From the NCBI GenBank assembly GCA_013360675.1, contig JABWBB010000007.1, positions 1 through 64,000 of the forward strand: DNA of 64,000 nt, in the 5' to 3' direction. Of this stretch, positions 43,482 to 52,674 are shown piece after piece. The notes under the pieces are model-generated. The model was not told where the DNA came from, did no database searches, and saw only the letters and a list, made by a program, of their open reading frames with translations. The position numbers and the translations under genes were made by a program. The DNA comes from Phycisphaerales bacterium (GTDB lineage Bacteria; Planctomycetota; Phycisphaerae; Phycisphaerales; UBA1924). The first letter of the stretch is position 1, and every line of letters begins with the position of its first letter.

Positions 43482-44654
43482 ATGTCCGCGACCGCTTCCG
43501 CCGCCAGTTTCGCCAAGGGTCTTGAGGGGATCGTCGCCGGAGAGACGACGATCTGCTCGATCGAGCAGGGGGGGCTCTTCTACCGCGGGTATGAGATCCA
43601 CGATCTCGCCCAGAATGCCACGTTCCTCGAGGTGGCCCACGTGCTGCTCGTCGGGCATAAGCCCACGTCGCAGGAACTGACCGCCTTCAAGGCCGAGCTT
43701 GTCTCCATGCGGGCCCTGCCCGCGATGGTGATCGACTTCCTGAAGAGCGCGGGCCCCTCGCTCAAGGCCGGGTCCGCCGTCCCCATGGACGTGCTGCGCA
43801 CGGGCGTGTCGATCCTGGCCCACCTCGACAAGGACTGCCAGGACAACTCCGCGGCGGCGAATCTCCGCAAGTCCAAGCGCCTGCTGGCCCAGGTGCCCAC
43901 CATCATCGGGCACATGCAGAACATCATCGACGGGAAGGAGATCGTCGGGCGTGAGAAGGGGGGCGATCCGTCGCTCGATCACGCGGCGAACTTTCTTTAC
44001 ATGATGACCGGCACCAAGCCCACCGCCGAGGCCGCCCACGTGCTCGATGTCTCGCTCATCCTCTACGCCGAGCATGATTACAACGCCAGCACCTTCACCA
44101 GCCGTGTGATTGCCGGCACGCTCAGCGACATGCACGGCGCGGTCTGCGGCGGGATCGCCGCGCTCAAGGGCCCGCTGCACGGCGGGGCCAACGAGGCCGC
44201 CATGGAGATGCTCAAGGAGATCCGCACCTTCGTCGAGGCGGGCAAGGGCAGCGTGAACGACTTTATGCAGAAGGCCTTCGCCGAGAAGCGCAAGCTGATG
44301 GGCTTTGGCCATCGCGTGTACAAGAACGGCGACCACCGCGCCCCGATCCTCAACAAGCTCGGGCGAAAGCTCGCCCAGGCCCGCGGAGCCACCTGGCTCA
44401 AGTGGTTCGAGATCGGCGACGAGGTCGAGAAGATCATGCTCCGCGACAAGAGCATCCATCCCAACGTCGACTTCCCCTGCGGCATGACGTACTACACCAT
44501 GGACATCCCCGTCCCCCAATACACGCCCATCTTCGTCGCGTCGCGCGTCAGCGGCTGGTGCGCCCACGTCATGGAGCAGCATGCGAACAACCGCCTCATC
44601 CGCCCGCTGAGCATCTATGTCGGCGAACCGCGGCGCAGTTGGAGCGGGTCGTAA
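43482..44654 (+). CDS. prpC: Citrate / 2-methylcitrate synthase
   Basis: The 390-residue protein is of the short (type II-like) citrate synthase class. It has catalytic His in GPLHGGANEAAM and GFGHRVYKNGDHR, and Asp in PCGMTYYTMDIP. The N-terminal segment TTICSIEQGGLFYRGYEIHDLA is typical of the PrpC/CitZ group. Placement directly after prpB favours 2-methylcitrate synthase (propionyl-CoA plus oxaloacetate), but plain citrate synthase activity cannot be excluded. AAGGAG precedes the ATG. Confidence 0.88.
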   Translation: MSATASAASFAKGLEGIVAGETTICSIEQGGLFYRGYEIHDLAQNATFLEVAHVLLVGHKPTSQELTAFKAELVSMRALPAMVIDFLKSAGPSLKAGSAVPMDVLRTGVSILAHLDKDCQDNSAAANLRKSKRLLAQVPTIIGHMQNIIDGKEIVGREKGGDPSLDHAANFLYMMTGTKPTAEAAHVLDVSLILYAEHDYNASTFTSRVIAGTLSDMHGAVCGGIAALKGPLHGGANEAAMEMLKEIRTFVEAGKGSVNDFMQKAFAEKRKLMGFGHRVYKNGDHRAPILNKLGRKLAQARGATWLKWFEIGDEVEKIMLRDKSIHPNVDFPCGMTYYTMDIPVPQYTPIFVASRVSGWCAHVMEQHANNRLIRPLSIYVGEPRRSWSGS

Positions 44655-44736
44655 CGCCCTCGACGCCACTGTCCCCGGCGTCGTTGCCCGTCGCCCCCGC
44701 CGCCGCGCAGGGGCGCGCGAAGGGTTTCATCGAGGC

Positions 44737-44756
44737 CGCCCCGGTTGTCCGGGGCG
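44737..44756 (+). other. GC-rich hairpin in the otsA leader
   Basis: CGCCCCGG-TTGT-CCGGGGCG is a perfect 8-bp stem 11 bases upstream of the otsA GTG. There is no T-run, so it is not a canonical terminator for prpC. It could slow entry to the otsA ribosome site. Confidence 0.4.
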
Positions 44757-44767
44757 AAGGGGGTATC

Positions 44768-46150
44768 GTGGCGCGAAAGCGTGGGCTGATCACGATCGCC
44801 AACCGGCTCCCCGTCCGCCAGGTGGGCAAGGGGCGTGCCGCCCGCTGGCAACCCAGCGAAGGGGGGCTGGTCACCGCGCTCACGCCCATCGTGCGCGAGA
44901 GCCGCGGGGCTTGGGTGGGGTGGACTGGCGTCCCCGGACGAGCCCCGCGAGCGTTTGAGCACGACGACATCCGCATGCGCCCCGTGGCATTGACCAGCGA
45001 CGAGGTCGATGGTTTTTATCACGAATTTTCGAACCGCACGCTCTGGCCCCTCTACCACGACGCGATCCGCACGCCCGAGTTCAACCATCAGGCCTGGGCT
45101 CCTTTCGTCAGCGCGAACATGAAGTTCGCTAAGGCCGCGGCGAGCGTCGCGAGCAAGGGCGATCTGGTCTGGGTGCACGATTACCACATGCACCTCGTGC
45201 CCGCGATGCTCCGGGCGATGCGGCCCGACCTGCGCATCGGCTTCTTCCTGCACATCCCTTTCCCGCCCGAGGAACTCTTCGCCTGGCTCCCGTGGCGCAA
45301 GGCGCTGCTCGAGGGCCTGCTGGGTGCCGACGTGGTCGGCTTTCAGACCGGCGCGGGCGCGCGCAACTTCTCACGCGTGGTCCGCGAGTTCACCGAAGCG
45401 CAAGGCACCGACACGCACCTGCGCTATCAGGGGCGTGACATCCAGGTCAACGCCTTCCCCATCTCGATCGACGCCGACTGGTTCGAGACCACCTCGCTGT
45501 CCGAGTCGACCATAACCCGCGCCTCGGAGATCCGTGAGCGCGTGGGCGCGGGGCGGCGCATTCTCCTTGCCGTCGATCGCCTCGATTACACCAAGGGTAT
45601 CGATCACCGCTTGCGGGCCTTTGAACTGCTGCTCAAGCGGGGCGACGCGAGCGTGGATGATTGCGTGCTGATCCAGGTCGCCGCCCCCAGCCGCGAACGC
45701 GTCGCCGAATACGCCACCATGCGGACGCGGATCGAGCAACTCGTGGGGCGGATCAACGGCACCTACAGCGAACCGGGGCGCGTCGCGGTGCACTACTTCC
45801 GGCGCGGGCTCTCGCGCGAAGAGGTCGTCGCCTTCTATCGCGCCGCCGATGTCATGATCGTCACGCCCCTGCGCGACGGGATGAACCTCGTCGCCAAGGA
45901 GTATCCCGCGTCGCGGAAGAACGCCGGGGGCGTGCTCATCCTCAGCGAGTTCGCCGGGGCGGCGGCGGAACTCCGGCGCGCCATCCTCGTCAACCCACGC
46001 GACCTCGAAGGCATGGCCGACGCCATGCGCGACGCACTCCGCATGCCCGACGACGAAGCCCGCCACCGCATGGGAATCCTGCGGGTCCAGGTCAAGCGCC
46101 ACGACGTCTACGACTGGGCCCGATCATTCATGGAGGCATTGAAAGGTTGA
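44768..46150 (+). CDS. otsA: Trehalose-6-phosphate synthase
   Basis: The 460-residue GT20 enzyme has ANRLPVR at the start, GWTGVPG, the donor/acceptor segments [15 protein letters not shown] and [20 protein letters not shown], and the C-terminal [11 protein letters not shown]. It makes trehalose-6-phosphate from UDP-glucose (or another NDP-glucose) and glucose-6-phosphate. The GTG at 44768 is set by the conserved [10 protein letters not shown] start and GAAGGGGG upstream. Its stop overlaps the TTG of the next gene. Confidence 0.93.
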   Translation: MARKRGLITIANRLPVRQVGKGRAARWQPSEGGLVTALTPIVRESRGAWVGWTGVPGRAPRAFEHDDIRMRPVALTSDEVDGFYHEFSNRTLWPLYHDAIRTPEFNHQAWAPFVSANMKFAKAAASVASKGDLVWVHDYHMHLVPAMLRAMRPDLRIGFFLHIPFPPEELFAWLPWRKALLEGLLGADVVGFQTGAGARNFSRVVREFTEAQGTDTHLRYQGRDIQVNAFPISIDADWFETTSLSESTITRASEIRERVGAGRRILLAVDRLDYTKGIDHRLRAFELLLKRGDASVDDCVLIQVAAPSRERVAEYATMRTRIEQLVGRINGTYSEPGRVAVHYFRRGLSREEVVAFYRAADVMIVTPLRDGMNLVAKEYPASRKNAGGVLILSEFAGAAAELRRAILVNPRDLEGMADAMRDALRMPDDEARHRMGILRVQVKRHDVYDWARSFMEALKG

Positions 46151-48687
46151 ACGCACTCGAGACCGCACTCCGCGAAGCCGCACGCACGCCCGTTCTGCTG
46201 GTCGCCAGCGATTTCGACGGCACGCTCTCCGATCTCGCGCCCAAGCCCGATCTGGCGCGTCCCGACGCCGCCTGCCTAGCCCTGCTCAAGTCGCTGGCGT
46301 CGATGCACCATACCCACGCCTCGATTATCTCCGGTCGAACCATGGCCGAGCTCAAGAACTTCGTCGGCGAGCAGGACGGCGGCGGCCCCGGGCGACCGCG
46401 ACTGGTCGGCAGCCACGGCGTCGAGATCCCCGGCGGGCTCTCGATCGGCATGAGCCATCGATGCCGCGACAACCTCCACGCGGTTCGCAAAGTCGTCGAT
46501 CGCCTCACGGCCAATGTCCCTGGCACGCTGATGGAGGCCAAGCCCGCCTCGGTCACATTCCACTTTCGCGGGGCGGAGAAGGCCGCCGTCGCCCGCGCCC
46601 TCGACAACCTCCGCGACGAAACCCGCGCACTCGAAGGCCTCCACGTGCTCGAGGGTGACTGCGTGATCGAGTTGTGCGTCTTCCCGCCCGACAAGGGGGC
46701 GGCTCTCGACGCCGTGCGCCAGCGCACCGGGGCCGGGCGCGCGGTCTTCCTGGGCGACGACGTCACCGACGAGCACGCCTTCGAGGTGCTCCGCCCCGGC
46801 GACGTGGGCGTGAAGGTGGGGCCCGGCGCCACTCGCGCCAACCACCGAGTCGAGAACCGTTCCATGGTCGAGTGGTGCCTGCGCGTCCTGGTCGAGGAAC
46901 GCACCGCCTACCTCGCTTCGCGTCGCATCGTGCCCATCGAGCGGCACAACTTGCTTTCCGACCAGCGCACCGTCGCGCTGATCGATCCGCGCGGATCGCT
47001 CGCATGGCTCTGCCTCCCTCGCATCGACTCGGCCGCCATGTTCTCCTCGCTTCTTGGGCATGGTCGCGGCTCATGGGAGATCATTCCCGAGCACCCAGGC
47101 GACCCTGTGCAGGAGTACGTCGGCGACACATTCATCCTCCGCACCCGCTGGGAGCGCATGAGCGTCACCGATTACTTCGACTGCGCCGCGGGGCGGGCCT
47201 ATCAGCGAGCCGGGCGCACCGAACTCATCCGCGTGATCGAGGGCGCTGGGCGCGCCACCATCCGCTTTGCGCCGCGACTCGACTTCGGCCGCGCCGCCAC
47301 GCGACTGGTCAGGCGCGAGGGCGGCCTCGAGATCGAGGGCTGGTCCGACCCTGTCGTGCTGATCGCCCGCGGGGTGTCGTGGCGGCTCATCGACGACGGG
47401 CCCCACCAGACCGCCGTCGCCGAGATCGACCTCGCCGAGGGGCCAGTCACCCTCGAACTGCGCTACGGCACCGCGTCGATGCATTCGAACGCGCCCGAGG
47501 GCCAACGCCGCGAGCAGGCCCACAAGTTCTGGTCGGGCTGGGCGTCGGCCCTCAAGCTGCCCGCGCTCAAGCGGGATCTGGTCCGTCGATCCGCGCTGGT
47601 GCTCAAGGCCCTGGCGCACGGGCCCACCGGGGCCATCGCCGCCGCGGGCACGACCAGCCTCCCCGAACATCTGGGCGGCGAGCGCAACTGGGATTATCGT
47701 TTCTGCTGGCCGCGCGATGCCTGCCTGGCCGCTTCGGCGCTCATCCGCCTGGGCAACACGGGCATCGCCATGAAACTGCTCGACTGGATGGCCGGCATCG
47801 TCGAGCGGGCCGAGTCACCCGATCGAATCCACCCCGTCTATACCGTCGCCGGGACGCACCTGGGCTCTGAAGCCGAGATCAGCGACATGCCCGGCTATGG
47901 CGACAGCCGCCCCGTCCGCGTCGGCAACGCCGCGGCGAACCAGGTGCAGCTCGACGTCTTTGGCCCGATCGTCGAGCTCGTGGCGCTGCTGGCCGAGAGC
48001 GACGCGCCCATCACGCCCGAGCACTGGCGGCTGGTCGAGGCCATGGTCCAGGCCGTCGCGCTGCGCTGGCAGGAGCCCGACCACGGCATCTGGGAGATCC
48101 GCGGGCCCAAGCGCCACCACGTCCACACCAAGGCCATGTGCTGGCACGCCGTCGATCGGGCGATTACCGTCGCCGAGCGCGGCATGGGCCGCACCCGTTC
48201 CGACTGGGAACGCCTGCGCGAGGCCATCGGCGCCGATGTGCTCGCCAACGGCTGGGACCCGCACATCGGGGCTTTCACCGCGGCGTATGGCGAAGACGCC
48301 CTGGATGCGTCGGTGCTGGCCGTCGGCCTCACCGGTCTCATCGACCCGCGCGACGACCGGTTTGTGCGCACCGTCGAGGCGATCGAAAAGGGCTTGCGCC
48401 GCGGCCCGACGGTGTACCGCTATCTCTGCGACGACGGGCTCGCCGGCGAGGAGGGCGGGTGGCTCATCTGCACCGCCTGGCTGATCGAATCCATGGTCAA
48501 GTGCGGGCGCAGCGACGACGCCCGCTCGCTTTTCGACCAGATGTGCACCTGCGCCGGGCCCACGGGCCTGCTCGCCGAAGAGTTTGACCCGCCCACCGGC
48601 ATGGCGCTGGGCAACTTCCCCCAGGCCTATTCGCATCTGGGCGTCATCAACGCGGCACTGGCGCTCGAGAAGGCCGGCATCGTCTGA
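46147..48687 (+). CDS. otsB: Trehalose-6-phosphatase fused to GH15 trehalase-like hydrolase
   Basis: The 846-residue protein starts with a TTG overlapping the otsA stop (TTGA). Residues about 14-245 are a HAD-type OtsB: nucleophile pair in SDFDGTL (Asp22/Asp24), SGRTM, GSHGVEI and FLGDDVTDE. Residues about 260-846 are a GH15 unit with the trehalase-like N-terminal domain (DQRTVALIDPRGSLAWLCLP) and an alpha/alpha barrel (RNWDYRFCWPRDA, HTKAMCWHAVDRA). The two halves predict dephosphorylation of trehalose-6-phosphate and hydrolysis of an alpha-glucoside, possibly trehalose itself. The frame is continuous. Confidence 0.92.
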   Translation: MNALETALREAARTPVLLVASDFDGTLSDLAPKPDLARPDAACLALLKSLASMHHTHASIISGRTMAELKNFVGEQDGGGPGRPRLVGSHGVEIPGGLSIGMSHRCRDNLHAVRKVVDRLTANVPGTLMEAKPASVTFHFRGAEKAAVARALDNLRDETRALEGLHVLEGDCVIELCVFPPDKGAALDAVRQRTGAGRAVFLGDDVTDEHAFEVLRPGDVGVKVGPGATRANHRVENRSMVEWCLRVLVEERTAYLASRRIVPIERHNLLSDQRTVALIDPRGSLAWLCLPRIDSAAMFSSLLGHGRGSWEIIPEHPGDPVQEYVGDTFILRTRWERMSVTDYFDCAAGRAYQRAGRTELIRVIEGAGRATIRFAPRLDFGRAATRLVRREGGLEIEGWSDPVVLIARGVSWRLIDDGPHQTAVAEIDLAEGPVTLELRYGTASMHSNAPEGQRREQAHKFWSGWASALKLPALKRDLVRRSALVLKALAHGPTGAIAAAGTTSLPEHLGGERNWDYRFCWPRDACLAASALIRLGNTGIAMKLLDWMAGIVERAESPDRIHPVYTVAGTHLGSEAEISDMPGYGDSRPVRVGNAAANQVQLDVFGPIVELVALLAESDAPITPEHWRLVEAMVQAVALRWQEPDHGIWEIRGPKRHHVHTKAMCWHAVDRAITVAERGMGRTRSDWERLREAIGADVLANGWDPHIGAFTAAYGEDALDASVLAVGLTGLIDPRDDRFVRTVEAIEKGLRRGPTVYRYLCDDGLAGEEGGWLICTAWLIESMVKCGRSDDARSLFDQMCTCAGPTGLLAEEFDPPTGMALGNFPQAYSHLGVINAALALEKAGIV

Positions 48688-48705
48688 ATCGAACGAGCGG
48701 GATCG

Positions 48706-50283
48706 TCACGTCCCCTCGGGGCGCATCAGCGGGAAGAGCACCACGTCGCGGATCGTGCGCTGATTGGTCAGCAGCATGACCAGCCGATCGATGCCAAGGC
48801 CCATCCCGCCCGCGGGGGGCATGCCCACCTTGAGCGCGCGCAGGAAGTCATCGTCCATCGTGCGGAACGTGTTTTCTTCGGCGGTCTTGGCGTCGTCGAT
48901 CCCGCGCAGCTGCTCGCGGAACTTGGCCTCCTGAACGTCGGGGTCGTTCAGCTCGGTGTAGTGGGGGGCCAGTTCCATGCCCGCGATGAACAGGTCCGCC
49001 CGGTCGGCCAACGACGGGTCGTCGCGCTTGGGGCGCGTCAGCGGGCTGATCGCGCTGGGATAGTCCGTAATGAACGTAGGGCGCGAAGGGTCCAGCAGAC
49101 CCTCGGCCTTTTCTTCGAAGAGTTCATTGATGATCAGCGTCGGGTCCATCGCGTCGATCGCCGCACTCTGGGCGCCGTGGCGTTCCTTGAAGATCGCGCG
49201 GGCTTTGGCGTGATCGGTCATGGGGAAGCCCCACGCCTTCTCGAAGAGTGCGCCAAAGGTCACGCGTTCGAAGGGGCGTGAATAGTCGATCTGCAGATCG
49301 CCAAAGGGCAGCACCGCGGGCGTGCCCTTGGCCCCGCCCGAGCGCTCGTGCACGTATTCCGCCGCATCGCGTACGAGCGATTCGGTCAGTTCCATGACCG
49401 TCAGCACGTCGCCGAAGGCGTGATAGGCCTCGAGCATGGTGAACTCGGGGTTGTGCTGCTTGTCGAGCCCCTCGTTGCGGAAGTTGCGGTTGACCTCGAA
49501 GACCCGGGGCATCCCGCCCACCATCAGCCGCTTGAGGTAGAGTTCGGGCGCGATCCGCATGAACAGGCTGATGTCCAGCGCGTTCATGTGCGTGACGAAC
49601 GGACGGGCCGCCGCCCCGCCCGCGAGCGTCTGCAGCATCGGCGTCTCGACCTCGAGATACCCCCGCGCCTCCATGAAGGCCCGGATCCGCGAGACGATCT
49701 TCGCGCGCAGCTGAAAAACCTCCATCGTCTGCGGGTTCGCCCACAGGTCCACGTACCGCTGGCGATAACGCAGCTCGACATCCTGCAGCCCCGCGTGCTT
49801 CTCGGGCGGGGGCACGAGGCACTTGGCCGCCGGGCGCAGATCCGTAGCCCAGAGCGTGATCTCGCCCAAGCGCGTCCGCATGACCCGTCCCGAGGCGACG
49901 ACCACGTCGCCCAGGTCGGTGAGCTTCGCCAGGTCAAAGCCCGCCGATGCACAGTCTTTCTGACTGACGGCGACCTGGATGTCCCCGCTGTAGTCGCGCA
50001 GTTTCAACCACAGCAGCTTGCCATTGTCGCGCAGCAGCACGACCCGCCCGCCCACGCGTGCCTCAGGCCGTGGATCGACAAACCCGGGCTCCTTGCCCTT
50101 GGCGTCGAACTCGGCGGCGGCGGCTTCGTCAAAGAGCCCGCGGGCCTGCTCGATGGCGATCAGCCCGTCGATCCGCTCGCCGTAGGGCTCCATGCCCTTG
50201 GCGCGGAGCGCGTCGCGATTGTCGCGCCGGGCGGCCTCGAGGCGGTGCGAACCGGAAATATCCTGCGGGGGCGTCTCGCTCAT
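48706..50283 (-). CDS. lysS: Lysyl-tRNA synthetase, class II
   Basis: The 525-residue protein has an OB-fold anticodon-binding domain (about 60-165) and a class II catalytic core. The core has motif 2 in RNFRNEG with HNPEFTMLE and motif 3 in GGMGLGIDRLVML. It charges tRNA-Lys. The ATG at 50283 fits the family start; the longer frame passes through a terminator hairpin. It is about 20-30 residues longer at the N-terminus than many homologues. Confidence 0.95.
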   Translation of the reverse strand: MSETPPQDISGSHRLEAARRDNRDALRAKGMEPYGERIDGLIAIEQARGLFDEAAAAEFDAKGKEPGFVDPRPEARVGGRVVLLRDNGKLLWLKLRDYSGDIQVAVSQKDCASAGFDLAKLTDLGDVVVASGRVMRTRLGEITLWATDLRPAAKCLVPPPEKHAGLQDVELRYRQRYVDLWANPQTMEVFQLRAKIVSRIRAFMEARGYLEVETPMLQTLAGGAAARPFVTHMNALDISLFMRIAPELYLKRLMVGGMPRVFEVNRNFRNEGLDKQHNPEFTMLEAYHAFGDVLTVMELTESLVRDAAEYVHERSGGAKGTPAVLPFGDLQIDYSRPFERVTFGALFEKAWGFPMTDHAKARAIFKERHGAQSAAIDAMDPTLIINELFEEKAEGLLDPSRPTFITDYPSAISPLTRPKRDDPSLADRADLFIAGMELAPHYTELNDPDVQEAKFREQLRGIDDAKTAEENTFRTMDDDFLRALKVGMPPAGGMGLGIDRLVMLLTNQRTIRDVVLFPLMRPEGT

Positions 50284-50331
50284 GGTGGTATCCGAGGGTC
50301 GAGCCCCAGTGTAGACGTCCGCGTCCGGCCC

Positions 50332-50365
50332 AAAAAAGAAGCCGGCCCGGACGCGCTCCGGGCCG
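50332..50365 (-). terminator. Rho-independent terminator, minus strand
   Basis: Read on the minus strand, CGGCCCGGA-loop-TCCGGGCCG (50365-50343, 9-bp perfect stem, 5-base loop) is followed by a T-rich tail containing TTCTTTTTT (50340-50332). It lies 54 bases after the stop of the coiled-coil gene and before lysS, so lysS should have its own promoter. Confidence 0.9.
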
Positions 50366-50418
50366 ACTCGCATGCTGCCTCATTCCCGGGGGAGTCTCCC
50401 GGGCGGATTCGAAGGCAT

Positions 50419-50703
50419 TTATTCCTTGGCGTCGTCGTCGTTCGCGCCGCCCTGGGCGTCGATCAGTTTGCGGAGGTAATCGTTCTCGCGCCGGGTCGCT
50501 TCGAGATCAAAAACGAGGTACTTGATGCTCAGGCGCAGGTAATCGAGTGATTCCTGCAGGTCGGCGATCGTGCGCTTCATCTTGTCATGGCGGTCGCGGG
50601 TCTCGGTGGCCAGTCGCTCCAGATCGCCCCGCTGATCCTCGGGAAGGGTGTCGATCTGGCTGATGAGGTCGCCGAGTTTCTGTTGGAAGTCACGCTCGTT
50701 CAT
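50419..50703 (-). CDS. Small coiled-coil protein, conserved-looking hypothetical
   Basis: The 94-residue protein starts at an ATG with GGGAGAG upstream. It is nearly all helical: a first amphipathic helix (about 3-20), then a long coiled coil (about 25-80; KMKRTIADLQESLDYLRLSI, then DLEATRREN), ending in an acidic tail DDDAKE. I do not recognise a named family. The strong terminator after it shows it is a separately transcribed gene. Confidence 0.72.
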   Translation of the reverse strand: MNERDFQQKLGDLISQIDTLPEDQRGDLERLATETRDRHDKMKRTIADLQESLDYLRLSIKYLVFDLEATRRENDYLRKLIDAQGGANDDDAKE

Positions 50704-50936
50704 GGGGCACTCTCTCCCGTGTCTTGCGCCTACGCCAGTCCATGGCGCGGGCATGTCGTTGAGCAACTTTGCCCCGCATCTCGCTCGCATGCCAGCCGGA
50801 TCGTGATGTTGCCGTACGGGGGCGTGTGGGTCCCAGAAAAGTATCGTCCCGGGCTCGCATTCAAGGGTCGGGAGCGTTTGCGCGGATCGATCACGTTCCG
50901 ACACGTGTGCGGCTTGGGCCGGCATGTTGCCGCTCG

Positions 50937-51548
50937 TCAACGCCCCGCATCAGCCCGACGCAGCGCCTGCTTGGCCGCGGGGCCGGCCTGGGCCGTCAGG
51001 TCGGCCAGGATCCCGGGCTCGGTTCGACGCGCATCCTTCAGGAGCTTCCGCAGGTGCGTGTCCACTTCCATCTTGAAGCGGGAGAACCACTGCTCGAGCT
51101 CGTGCCGGTTGAACCGTGATAACGGATCTCGCAGCCCGGTCTGGGCCGTGGCCCATTCCAGCAGCGACGCCCCCGTGTCGCTGTACTTATACAGATTCAG
51201 CGTGGCCTTGAGGCGTCCGGTCAGCGAGATGAATGGATCGGTGGCCGCTTCGGGCAGGCGGGTCATGACCTCGTCCACGGGCTCCGCGTTGAGTGCCGCC
51301 GCCAGGGCATCCGCCTGGGGTTCGGGTTCCTTGGGGATGGCGGAGGCCTCGGAGGCGGGCCTGAGGTCGGCGAACGCGGTCGAGAGGGTCTTGATTCCCG
51401 CCCGGTCAAATCGGACGCCCAGTCGCTGGCAGGGGGCTCCCTCGTGAATCACGGGCTCGGCGGTGACGATCACTCCCCAGCCCCATTCGGGGCGTCCGGA
51501 GTGGACGACGCGTTCCCCGATTGTCCAGGTCCGTGCGGGCATGAGCAT
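50937..51548 (-). CDS. DUF3553 domain protein
   Basis: The 203-residue protein has an N-terminal SH3-like DUF3553 module (about 5-65: ERVVHSGRPEWGWGVIV, then RLGVRFDRAGIKTLS). A charged linker leads to a helical C-terminal part (about 125-200). DUF3553 is also found as the C-terminal module of some UvrD-type helicases, but here it stands alone; function is unknown. Start could be the ATG at 51548 or 51542. Confidence 0.75.
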   Translation of the reverse strand: MLMPARTWTIGERVVHSGRPEWGWGVIVTAEPVIHEGAPCQRLGVRFDRAGIKTLSTAFADLRPASEASAIPKEPEPQADALAAALNAEPVDEVMTRLPEAATDPFISLTGRLKATLNLYKYSDTGASLLEWATAQTGLRDPLSRFNRHELEQWFSRFKMEVDTHLRKLLKDARRTEPGILADLTAQAGPAAKQALRRADAGR

Positions 51549-51626
51549 TGTCTCGCCGCGATCCCGGCAGCGGCATCGAGGTGAATCGGGATCGGGCGGC
51601 CAGAGTTGCGGCCCGGGAAACCCGGT

Positions 51627-51655
51627 TTGTCGCGCTGGTGTGGCGAGAATACTAT
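51627..51655 (+). promoter_or_regulatory. Predicted housekeeping-sigma promoter of rpoZ
   Basis: TTGTCG (51627-51632) and TACTAT (51650-51655) are separated by an ideal 17 bases. This would give a leader of about 95 bases before the rpoZ ATG. Confidence 0.6.
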
Positions 51656-51758
51656 CTTCGCCTCACCGGGTCATCCTACGCGGTCCGCGGGCGCCCCTGC
51701 CGGGGGGGCGTGCGTCAGGGTCGGGAAACCCCCGGGTGGCGTTCCGAAAGCAGGCACG

Positions 51759-51980
51759 ATGATCGAAGCACTCAAGAGCGAGAAGGTTGTGGAGAAGGCG
51801 GGCGGTCGCTTCAAGTTGTGCTCACTGATCCAGCGCCGTCTGGTGCAGTTGATGGAAGGGGCTCGCCCCCTGGTCGACCGCAACGGCCGCACCGACCTCG
51901 AGATCGTCATCGACGAGATCCTGCAGGACAAGATCACCCTCGATTTCGACGAGGCGAAGGTCCTGGCCGGCGAGGCCTGA
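51759..51980 (+). CDS. rpoZ: RNA polymerase omega subunit-like protein
   Basis: The 73-residue protein has the omega pattern RFKLCSLIQRRLVQLMEGARPLVDR (first helices and the conserved basic/hydrophobic stretch) and a C-terminal segment EIVIDEILQDKI. Omega stabilises the beta' subunit. Its position directly before a CoaBC-type flavoprotein gene matches the widespread rpoZ-coaBC order and supports the call. The ATG at 51759 is the first in-frame start near the conserved sequence. Confidence 0.85.
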   Translation: MIEALKSEKVVEKAGGRFKLCSLIQRRLVQLMEGARPLVDRNGRTDLEIVIDEILQDKITLDFDEAKVLAGEA

Positions 51981-52002
51981 GCCCCGCACGGGTTCCCCCT
52001 CC

Positions 52003-52632
52003 ATGGGCACACCCGCCCAGCCCAGTTCCGAAGCCCAGCGCACGCTTGCGTCAAGCGTGTGCGGCCGTCACATTCTCGTCGGCATCACCGGCGGGATCGC
52101 CGCGTACAAGGCCTGCACCGCGGTCAGCCGCCTTGTTCAGGCGGGCGCGACGGTGACCGTGGCGATGACTCAGGGCGCGACCAAGTTTGTCACGCCGCTG
52201 ACCTTCGCGGCGTTGTCCGGGCGCACCGTCTATTCCGATCCCTGGGATCACGTCGAAGCCGGCGACCCCCAGCATGTGAATCTCGGGGCGATGATCGACC
52301 TCGCGGTGATTTGCCCATGTTCGATGGACTGCCTGGCGAGGCTGGCCACGGGGCGCTGCGACGACATCGTCACCCTCATCCTGGCGACGATCGACCGATC
52401 GAAGACGCCCGTGCTGCTCGTACCCTCAATGAATGCAGCGATGTGGGGACAACCCTCGACCCAGCGAAATCTCGCTACGCTCGCCGCGGATGGCTTTGCC
52501 TTCATCGGCCCCGAGGCCGGGTGGCAGGCCTGCCGCACGCTGGGCATGGGACGCATGAGCGAACCCGAAGCCATTCTCTCGACGATTGCCGAGCGTCTCT
52601 CGACGCGGCGCGGCGACACACCCCGTGCGTAA
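52003..52632 (+). CDS. coaC: Flavoprotein, phosphopantothenoylcysteine decarboxylase (CoaC) domain only
   Basis: The 209-residue protein has the Dfp/CoaC signatures: HILVGITGGIAAYKA, the active-site His in QHVNLG, PSMNAAMW and the GWQACRTLGMGRM substrate clamp. It decarboxylates phosphopantothenoylcysteine in coenzyme A synthesis. In most bacteria CoaC is fused to the CoaB ligase; here the CoaB half is missing and the next gene is unrelated, so CoaB must be encoded elsewhere. Confidence 0.88.
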   Translation: MGTPAQPSSEAQRTLASSVCGRHILVGITGGIAAYKACTAVSRLVQAGATVTVAMTQGATKFVTPLTFAALSGRTVYSDPWDHVEAGDPQHVNLGAMIDLAVICPCSMDCLARLATGRCDDIVTLILATIDRSKTPVLLVPSMNAAMWGQPSTQRNLATLAADGFAFIGPEAGWQACRTLGMGRMSEPEAILSTIAERLSTRRGDTPRA

Positions 52633-52674
52633 GGCCTCAACACCCTGACGCCCGTTTCTTGGAAAGGCGGATCC

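Noticed and set aside
43446-44669. 407-codon minus-strand ORF opposite the citrate/methylcitrate synthase gene
   Set aside because: Antisense shadow of an unmistakable citrate synthase.
44737-44756. GC hairpin as terminator of the citrate/methylcitrate synthase gene
   Set aside because: No T-run follows and it sits directly before the otsA ribosome site.
46130-46160. Frameshift between otsA and otsB
   Set aside because: Both frames are intact; the junction is a normal TTGA stop/start overlap, and OtsA reaches its usual length.
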